From Pristionchus mayeri (lineage: Eukaryota > Nematoda > Chromadorea > Rhabditida > Neodiplogasteridae): a DNA stretch of 64,000 nucleotides. The stretch is taken from assembly GCA_036245805.1 (NCBI GenBank), contig BTRK01000003.1, forward strand, positions 42,797,215 through 42,861,214, written 5' to 3'. The position numbers were made by a program, and so were the translations under genes. The notes below the pieces were generated by a model. That model was not told the DNA's origin, did not search any database, and saw nothing but the letters and a program-made list of their open reading frames with translations. Below, piece by piece: positions 56,714 to 64,000 of the stretch; the first letter of the stretch is position 1; every line of letters begins with the position of its first letter.

Positions 56714-56888
56714 CTAGGTCAGATGATCACCGTCGGTCGAAAACCTAAAATGGACACTGCTGTAGTACTTTCACAGAGGCATTGTCCACAGTTTGGGAAC
56801 CAACTGTGACCATGCTGGGAAAGGGTACAATTTTTGGATAACATCCGGGAGGTTGCCATCCGACGGTGATCATCCGACCTACTGCCAG
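56714..56888. mobile_element. MITE with GATCACCGTCGG ends, copy 1
   Basis: TAGGTCAGATGATCACCGTCGG is split here as TAGGTCAGATGATC then ACCGTCGG; the right end CCGACGGTGATC then ATCCGACCTA is its inverse. Internal TGGGTCC/GGGAAAGGGTAC-like parts recur in the second copy at 57815-57975. In an intron of copy F. Confidence 0.65.
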
Positions 56889-57814
56889 TGTTTCCAGTAA
56901 AGCCATCACTAGAATGTAGTTCGATTTGAAAGGTTTTTTGAGCGAAATTTAGCATTTTTCGAATCGGACCTGATCGGCGATTTACTAAATATTTTAGTGG
57001 CTATAAGGAAGATCTTTAGAGGGCGTGTCAAGCTGCGCGGGAGGCGGAAATGTGTGAGGAACGAGCGGAAAAACAACTCGGTTTGCACAATTTTGTTTGA
57101 GCTGAACTTCCACTTTGCGTCCTATACATTGTGAAAAAATGTTCCTTATGAATTCGGAAGGTAAAACATGAGATACCGTCATAACAAAAATTATCAAATG
57201 TGACGATTGCAAAATGTATCCCCCTTCACAGATTCGAAGCAAGGAAATCGAGATGACCTGAAGGAGAAGGAGTTGGAGGAAAAGTGAGGCATTATTTTCC
57301 TGATTTCTTTTCCTTGGCTAATTTTAAGTTACTCAACACCCTTGAAACTATTTCAATTTGCGCGCGTGCCTGATCACGCCTGCTCGTTCTCTTGTTTTTT
57401 TCCGTACTCTTTCACACCTTTTGCCGTTATTACACGTGTGGAAATTCAAATAATTTCACGGGTGTTGCGTAACTTTAATTTTTTAAAAATTTATATTTTC
57501 AGAGTGACTGATCTCGCTAATCAACTGCATAAACAGAAGCTACATACCAATAAGAAGTGAGAAAATTCGTTTGGGAAGGGGAGAAGTATTTGGAAAAAAG
57601 TTATCCAAATATTTCAATGTTATGTTTACTGGCTTGTTCCTGGAATGATATCCACTTTAACGGATCAGATGATATTGATAGAGCGAAGAAAAACAACCTA
57701 ACATTCGAATTACAGAGTGGCTGATACGATGAATCAACTGGAGAAGGAAAGAAAACGAGCGTATGATAGGTCAGTTTTCTGATAAATTTTGGCAGGGGGA
57801 CATTCATTTCGACA

Positions 57815-57975
57815 CTATATCGTATGATCACCGTCGGTTGTTTACTGTAATTAACCAAAAATGGGTCCTTCTGCGGAGCTTTCATAAAAGACTTTTTGAT
57901 ATTAGGAAACACATTGTTAACATACTGGTGAAGGGTACTATTTCTGGTAATCATCCGACGGTGATCATCCAACCT
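57815..57975. mobile_element. MITE with GATCACCGTCGG ends, copy 2
   Basis: Left TATGATCACCGTCGGTTG, right CATCCGACGGTGATCATCC, with internal GAAGGGTACTATTTCTGG close to the matching stretch of the 56714 copy. About 930 bp further on, again in an intron of copy F. Confidence 0.65.
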
Positions 57976-58967
57976 AGTTCCGTAATTTCCCATGTCCAAT
58001 AATGAATGTTCTAAACACAAATTTTTACTGGTCAATATGTACCCACGTTATCTCTGAACATCCGATCGAGAATATTGTGAAAGTATTCGAATGCAGGGAG
58101 ATTGCACTGACGAATCAGATAGAGATGGAGGGAAGAAGGGCCCGCGAGAGGTGAGGTTTCTGATGAACAGGAGTAGAGAAACAGTAATTTCCCATTTCTA
58201 ATTGTAATGATGTGTGAATCATGTTTTTTTTGCTAGCCATTGAGTATCCAAGTTGTCTCTAAATATCGGAGAGTACGGTGAAATAAACCAACCGCAGGGA
58301 GGCTGCACTGACGAATCAGATGGAGAAGGAACGAAAGCGAGCGTATGAGAGGTTATTTTTCTGAAAAAAAAGAAAAAAAGAGAAAACACAACTTGTGGCT
58401 GGCCAGTGGTTAACTAAACATCCAATTTATAATGTTGTTAAGCAATTCAAATGCAGGGAGACTGCTCTGACGAATCAGATGGAGATGGAGGGAACAAAGG
58501 CTCGAGTGAGGTGAGGGAATTGAGATGGGAGAAACGATGTTCGGGGAAGGAGGAACATGGCCACATTGCGTTTCATTGTATCTATATATTTGTGTAGTTG
58601 AAGTAGCATTGTGCGCATTTCGCATCAAATCGATGTTTCGGATGCAACTGTTGAGTGAAATAAACCAATTGCAGCATTGATCATCTGGCTAAGCGACTAA
58701 AGGAGGAGAAGGAAGGAAGAAAACTAGCCAATCAGAGGTGAGAAATTATGCTTAGTACGGAATAATATGGAGAGCTGTATTTTTCGGTGTATAAAAAGTT
58801 CGCAACATCAGTTGGCAGTTTGCTGATCGATTGGGGACAGCAAGAAATACTTGAATATTCATTTGCATTACAGAATTGAAACTCTGGAGATTCTTTTGGA
58901 AGCGGAGAGGAAAATCAGGAGGGAGAGGTGAGACGAGGTTTGGAGTGTGGATTACGTGGGTATGGCA

Positions 58968-60245
58968 CTACCGTCAAGCGGGAGCAAAATGAAACATTTG
59001 CTGTATTTTGCTGTATTTTACAGTAAAACACACTAATGGCTGCCATTTCCGGCAGAGTTGACGAAATGATAAGATTTTGGGAATTTAAGCTTTTAAGCCG
59101 ATTATCTAAAACTATTTTTAAGGATTTTTTAATTAGTATCTTTTAAATTAGTGAACTCGACTATTGGGTCTAGAGAGCTCTTGTTGAGCATTACGTGGTG
59201 TGGTGTGCGTAGTGTGCCTACCCCACGTGCATCGGTGTATATGCAACGCGCGGGAAACTTTTCCGCGGCTTTACAGCTTTCTCGCCAAATTCTCGGATGG
59301 GAGGATTCTTTATTGATTTATTTGTATTATGTATCGATTTCTCACCCGTTTAACTTATGTTCGTGTTGTCGCAGGATACTCTGTCAAGCGGATGAGCGTC
59401 CGCCACCACTCGACATTGATTGGATCGATTTGAACAGGTATTTTATGGAACATTGTCTCCTTGTCACATCTGTAAGGAATGCGAATAGATTCTAGGACAA
59501 TAGAGAACACTCGCCACTCCTCACAGACCAGTCGCCAGAGAGAATGAACACTCAAATGGCTCGGAAGAATGTCACTCTAGTGGTGGGAAACAACGAATGA
59601 TCGAGTTTTCTAATACTTAAAGCAAGTTCGAGCGAAAAGAAACACCAACCGTTCGCAGCCACGAGTCGCGCGGGATACGCGAGGCGGCCCATCCCTCCGA
59701 GCGGATCCTGAAAATTGCTCACTGCCCAATCTCCCTAGTTGAAATGTGACAAGGAGACAATGTTCCATAAAACACCTGTTCAAATCGATCCAATCAATGT
59801 CGAGTGGTGGCGGACGCTCATTCTCTTGACAGAGTATCCTGCGACAACACGAACATAAGTTAAACGGGTAAGAAATCGATAAATAATACAAATAAATCAA
59901 TAAAGAATCCTCCCATCCGAGAATTTGGCGAGAAAGCCGTAAAGCCGCGGAAAAGTTTCCCGCGCGTTGCATATACACCGATACACGTGGGGTAGGCACA
60001 CTACGCACACCACACCACGTAATGCTCAACAAGAGCTCTCTAGACCCAATAGTCGAGTTCACTAATTTAGAAGATACTAATTAAAAAATCCTTAAAAATA
60101 GTTTTAGATAATCGGCTTAAAAGCTTAAATTCCCAAAATCTTATCATTTCGTCAACTCTGCCGGAAATGGCAGCCATTAGTGTGTTTTACTGTAAAATAC
60201 AGCAAAATACAGCAAATGTTTCATTTTGCTCCCGCTTGACGGTAG
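58968..60245. repeat. 1.28-kb inverted repeat with two 502-bp arms, nearly identical
   Basis: Left arm 58968-59469 and right arm 59744-60245 are the same length and differ at only a few bases by eye. Ends are CTACCGTCAAGCGGGAGC and GCTCCCGCTTGACGGTAG. The loop (59470-59743) is unrelated to the arms. Each arm carries the same open frame of about 100 codons in opposite orientation, but the two translations differ mostly at amino-acid-changing positions, so I do not treat them as genes. Lies in an intron of copy F. Confidence 0.9.
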
Positions 60246-60246
60246 A

Positions 60247-60317
60247 TCGGATGATAGCCAAACGTCATGCCGCCTTTGATATATCAAAGTCGGCATGATA
60301 TCATAGTTATCATCCAA
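60247..60317. repeat. Hairpin, GCCGCCTTTGATAT family, copy 3
   Basis: CGGATGATAGCCAAACGTCAT against ATGATATCATAGTTATCATCC around CCGCCTTTGATATATCAAAG. It starts one base after the 502-bp-arm inverted repeat ends, so the two may have inserted at the same spot. Confidence 0.65.
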
Positions 60318-61504
60318 CCTAGCCGTGTGTGTTAGGTTCCATTGTTCGTATATAGGACACCAATCACTTGCACGCCGACCCTCGCCGCATTATCATTCCA
60401 TGTACTTCTGGCGCACTGAGAGTGATTGAGAGTTGATGAAATATATGAACTGCAGACTGGCTGAGTTGTCGAATCAAAGTTTGGAAAATGCCTTGTAAAT
60501 AAGGGATGGCAAGACAAGTAAACTTCCTAAAATGGACGGGCGGGTGGTTCGGTCTTTGGATCGTATGCAATAGCTAGTGATGGCAGAACGGTTATTCAAA
60601 CCGGGTTGAATCCAACTTTTTCATGGAGAAGTAGACTAAAGTGGTCACGCAAATCAACTTGCCGAGTCCGTTTTGTCATCCCTCGTGACAGCATTTTGTT
60701 GTGTTCCTGCCTTGTATCCGACAACGGATCGTATGGGATATAACTTTATCCACATATAGTCGGGTAAATACTAAGAGGAGAAAAGGGAGCAACTACTCTC
60801 CGCTTGGGAGGGAACTAGACTGAGGATGGAAAGATGGTGAGCGGAGAGAGGGGGAGAGGGAGAGGGTAAGAAGCAATTCACGTTTGTATTTTCTTCAGAA
60901 TCGACCAGTCGAATCGCCAGGTTGTCCAGCACGAGGGAACTGAAGGGGAAGGAGAGACGACCGCGAATGATGTACAAACCAGCACCGCTATCCACTCTGT
61001 TTTCAGTGAGTTGTGCTTCTCACGATAGAGTTCTCATTGTTGGTATCGTGCAAAGTTGAATTCTGTAATATTTTAAATTAAGTACTCAAGTAACATATGA
61101 AAGGTGCGCAAATCCATACATTCCATTCAAGTGACTGTTTCAATGTCGAATATAATGCACTGGCAATGTTTTATAATTTTAGATCCGAACAACATCCTTC
61201 TCCTCTTCGACTCGAAACAAACCCACTGTAAGCTCATATTATTCGACCTTTTTTAAAACATCTTTAAAAAAGTACTTCGAACTGTATCATGGGAATTTCT
61301 CGAATATCCTCAACGAACTGCGCCTCATAGCGTTGTCGTCTTCTTATGACGTGGCTGTATCTCTACCTTTAACCTTTATGGGAGGTTATGACTCATGGAG
61401 TTAAAAGTGAAGTGGAAAAGGTTATTAAAGTTGGCTGTCGTGAAGTGTAGGAAGATGGCGGAAACTTCCAAATAAGGGGGATGGTGTTCCGGTCCTGTAT
61501 CGTA

Positions 61505-61672
61505 GACATACATGGGCAGGGATTGCTGCTGATTTTCTAAATCCGGGAGGGTTCCAACTAGTTCAGCCATAAAACCGGCAGGGTATACAGAGCCTGGTGC
61601 CCTAAAGTGTGATGGGTACTATCCGAAAACCGGGAGTGTTTTGCTGCTAGCAGCAATGCTGCCTACGTTTGA
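61505..61672. mobile_element. CATGGGC-end MITE, copy 3
   Basis: Starts CATGGGCAGGGATTGCTGCT, has AGTTCAGCCATAAAACCGGC and AACCGGGAGTG inside, and ends AGCAGCAATGCTGCC. Very close to the copy at 43670. The following CGTAG is the acceptor of a copy F exon. Confidence 0.65.
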
Positions 61673-62175
61673 TCGTAGATACCCGATCCGCCGCACAATG
61701 AATACTCAGCCATCCCCATCGACGACGCTCACAAGCGGATGCGTGCTGCTGTGTCGGACTGCAGTGAGCAGTCAGTGGCGAAGTGGGCACAAAAGGTAAC
61801 CAAGTTGAATTCTTGACACTTCTTCGATGTTTGGCCCATCCCCTCCCTGCAGCTTTCTCCCCTACCTCTCTCATTTCTAGGTACCTCTCCTTGATTTTCG
61901 GTCACACTCCTCAGCGATGAGAATGGATAAATGATAAATGAGAGCGGGGATGGTGGACCAAATTGCGCCGAATTCTTACCAGTGTAAACAGAAAATGAGC
62001 AAAAATCAAATGAAAACGATGTTTGTGTGAACATTATCCACACACCCTAGCAACGTCCCAAATGTCCTGAAACTTGTTTAGAAAGCGCCGTACGATTGTG
62101 AGGCGTGCGGTGTCAAGATGGTCAACAAATTGGCTGTCATTACTCATTTCCTCTCGGAGGAACACGCCGATAATC

Positions 62176-62550
62176 CATTTTTGCGATCCATTTTTTTTGG
62201 CATTCTGAGTTTTTCTGAGATTTTGCGTGAGTTATTTATAGAAGGAGTGAATAAGTGGGTGGGTAGGGAGAAAATTACATGGAACGATGTGAGTAGGAAT
62301 CAGCTGCGCCGAGCAAATAGAGCGCAAGGTCGGATGAGGGTTCTGATCCGACTTAGTGTCATCATTCGCTCATTCTGTTTGGATTGGGATAGGGCGAAGT
62401 TTAGAGGGTGTGCGAGAAACCGATGTTCGTTGACTACGTCTAATCTGTGGAGGATTGCTTTACAAAAATGCATGGGGGGGCAGTGATCAATTACTTAATC
62501 GAAGTGGCCTTAAGAAACAATTCTAATTAATTTTATTTACGTTTATCAGA
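62176..62550 (+). other. Insertion-like stretch after the copy F finger exon
   Basis: Replaces the normal GT donor. It reads open in frame to TGA at 62484-62486, adding about 100 residues of mixed character (FFGILSFSEILRELF ... NRCSLTTSNLWRIA). It contains AGGTCGGATGAGGGTTCTGATCCGACTTA, given here as two complementary halves (GTCGGAT and ATCCGAC) of a small hairpin. I see no family, and the open frame may be chance. Confidence 0.4.
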
Positions 62551-62828
62551 GGTGCGTTCTCTCGGCGCAGGTGTAAGCTGCGAGGCTGTGTCGAAGTGGC
62601 TGGATATGATGTATTCTCATGAGAGAACTACCCAAAGTAAATTATGGAAAACGAGGATGGCAAAGTGGCAGTAGCTAATTGTTGTCGTACAATTGTTGAT
62701 CTGCTCTTCGCCTGCTTGTTTTCACTGTTCCGTTAATTTGAACTTCATTTCCTGTTTTGACTCGGTTTAATTGTCCGAAGAATATTAATCGGATTATATG
62801 TTTATCTTTTTTTGTTTTGAAGATGGCA

Positions 62829-63017
62829 AGAATAAAGTTGTTAATACTCTGTGTAAAGTTCTCAAACTAAATGACGTTCATGACGTGCCATGTATCAGAG
62901 TCACTCGAATTTTCGCACTTGGTTTCACTTGTTTTCCGGAGGCTAAGAATAAAGTTCTTAAGATTGCGAATTGCGATGTTATCGAACTCGCCGACGTTCG
63001 CAACGTGAAATGTATCT
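62829..63017 (+). promoter_or_regulatory. Duplicated poly(A)-plus-ACGT-motif unit between copies F and G
   Basis: AAGAATAAAGTT ... GACGTTCATGACGTGCC (62826-62900) is followed by a second unit, AAGAATAAAGTT ... GACGTTCGCAACGTGAAA (62945-63012) with TGTATCTGATG. The second motif is about 90-110 bp before the copy G ATG. Other junctions in the array have one unit only. Confidence 0.55.
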
Positions 63018-63099
63018 GATGTATACCGATATTTAAATGAGTAGTGCGATATTAATGCGATCATTCCAGTATCCGTAATAGCCCGTCCGCTCATCAATT

Positions 63100-64000
63100 A
63101 TGGATGAATCCACTCCCAAGAATCAGAGCCGCAAGGTTCGCATCTCTTGAAAAATTTAAACTTCAAATTTTATACTTCGCTTGGTGTGAAAAATTGCAAA
63201 ATTCACGAGAAAATAATTTTGTTTAGTTTGCTAAAATTTCACCTTTCCGATAGGAACTAGTTGTGTCTAAATTAAATTTTTAAAATTTTTTTTTCAAAAA
63301 TACATGAGCTTCAGCGCGCGTGTCAAGCTGCTAGTGAGGAGGAGTTGTGTGCAGAGCGAGAGCTGGATAGGTGAGCTATTTGTTTAATTTATTTTTATTT
63401 TCGAAATATTAGAGATGAAATGCACTTTTTAAAATCATGTTACAACATGCACACTCGATTCCAGAATTACTAAGAAGCTGGAGAAGGAAATAAACAAGAG
63501 AATTCGAGTCGAAGAGAGGTGAGGGCATACGCGCATATGGAGATTTTTTTTTGTTTTTGGTGCTCTATCTTTTTACTTTAATTGTATTTTAGAATTGCTT
63601 GAGAATTCGATTCCTGTTTCATATTTGCAATGAATAATAATGAGAACAATTTGAATTAAGCCCTATTTGACCAATAATATCAAGAAGCCTAATTTCAGAA
63701 GTGAAGGTCTGAAGAACCAGCTGGAAGAAGTGAGGGACGAGAGAAGAAAAGCAAGTGAGAGGTGAGGGATTCCACTTTGGACCATGAAGTTGAAATCATA
63801 TGTGCTTATTTTTGAAAGATATTCGAAGAGGAAATATATTGATGATTATTGCTTTTTCATTATTTTCTCTCGTTGTTTTTTCTGGTGATCAACTAATGAG
63901 GAACTATTCATATTAAAAAGTTAGAAGTCATTCAAAATTATGGAAATAAATCCCTATCGATTTCAAAAATGGGTTGCAAAATCATGGTTATCACGCCGCA
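63100..64000 (+). CDS. Array copy G: coiled-coil family member, 5' part only
   Basis: Exon 1 63100-63135 (MDESTPKNQSRK) with donor GTTCGC. Next comes 63315 to about 63371 (RACQAASEEELCAERELD), which corresponds to the RAERAE exon of the other copies, then coil units about 63466-63521 and 63701-63763 (LKNQLEEVRDERRKA), all with good splice sites. As in copy F, the SIM, acidic and Gln-rich exons are not between exon 1 and the coil, so F and G are sister copies with a shortened front. No lesion is visible, but the finger and the end lie beyond the window. Confidence 0.65.

Larger units (their letters stand above)
55843..62674 (+). pseudogene. Array copy F: expanded coiled coil, SIM exon absent, finger donor lost
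   Basis: Exon 1 55843-55878 (MDESTPKNHRRK). The SIM and acidic exons seen in A to E are not found. Then 56387-56524 (Gln-rich helix), about 57019-57080 (RAEKQLG), about 57233-57285, and a run of 54-nt units: 57503, 57716, 58098, 58298, 58456 and 58874 on, plus one 63-nt unit at 58674. Three of the units, with VALTNQM-like starts, are nearly the same. A further unit near 60451 runs into TAA. Then 60899-61010, a short exon near 61184, about 61677-61796, the finger exon 62085 on (CEACGVKMVNK ... THFLSEEH) and a last exon 62554-62674. After the finger the donor is gone (CCATTT instead of a GT), and the frame runs on to 62486. Richest in coil units of all copies. Confidence 0.75.

Noticed and set aside
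59151..60062. Matching open frames of 114 and 150 codons in the arms of the 1.28-kb hairpin
   Set aside because: They are mirror copies created by the inverted repeat. Differences between the two translations are mostly amino-acid changes, so there is no sign of selection on a protein.
62118..62486. A 122-codon frame treated as a separate gene
   Set aside because: It starts inside the copy F finger exon and continues only because the donor is lost.
1..64000. CRISPR arrays, bacterial operons or a plasmid origin
   Set aside because: The window is intron-rich animal DNA. Repeats seen are inverted or dispersed, not spacer-separated direct repeats.

Overview
This is animal nuclear DNA, most likely from a nematode. 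Genes are split into many small exons, with short introns ending in a T-rich TTTCAG-type acceptor. The left end carries a NEK10/NEKL-4-type kinase with armadillo-like exons, and the rest is packed with non-LTR retrotransposons, foldback elements and MITEs. The clustered genes and intron style would fit a diplogastrid such as Pristionchus, but I cannot prove the species from this window.

Layout. 1-4914 (-) is the 5' two thirds of the kinase gene, and its 3' end lies off the window. 4915-6970 is intergenic with one clear MITE. 6971-8486 (+) is a small Lys/Glu-rich protein gene whose introns are saturated with the motif TACNGTA. From 8992 to the right edge everything is one tandem array of seven paralogous genes, all on the + strand, here called copies A to G (starts at 8992, 33300, 40953, 45441, 50090, 55843, 63100). 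The ancestral layout has seven parts: a 12-codon basic start exon; an exon with a SUMO-interacting-like core (IIVLD/VIVVE) ending in a basic KRRK tail; an acidic exon; a Gln-rich helix exon; a run of interchangeable 54- or 63-nt phase-2 exons, each adding one 18- or 21-residue coiled-coil unit; a C2H2 finger with JAZ/U1 spacing; and a conserved VRAHGAAVSK-type C-terminus. I do not recognise this family.

The array is heavily invaded. Copy A is split by a CR1/T1-like LINE in intron 1 (9041-12651, 7-bp target duplication) and by a 15.9-kb block in intron 4 (13718-29612) flanked by TTTAAAGG on both sides. That block holds two related THAP-plus-DDE transposase-like genes pointing at each other, a dead carboxylesterase-like gene, a decayed unknown gene and a tRNA-Gly with a 4-base deletion. 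Copy B has a second LINE in intron 1 on the opposite strand, and copy D has a 5'-truncated LINE of the same family in place of its zinc-finger exon. Copies E and F contain very large intronic hairpins (about 600-bp and 502-bp arms). Every complete copy carries at least one apparent lesion: a lost splice site, stop, frameshift or missing exon. Only copy G, cut by the window end, shows none.

The intergenic stretches between array members share a poly(A) signal and a conserved ACGT-rich motif about 100-220 bp before the next start codon, probably the promoter core of each copy. Exon boundaries are from reading splice consensus and comparing paralogs by eye. No alignment, RNA or database evidence was available.
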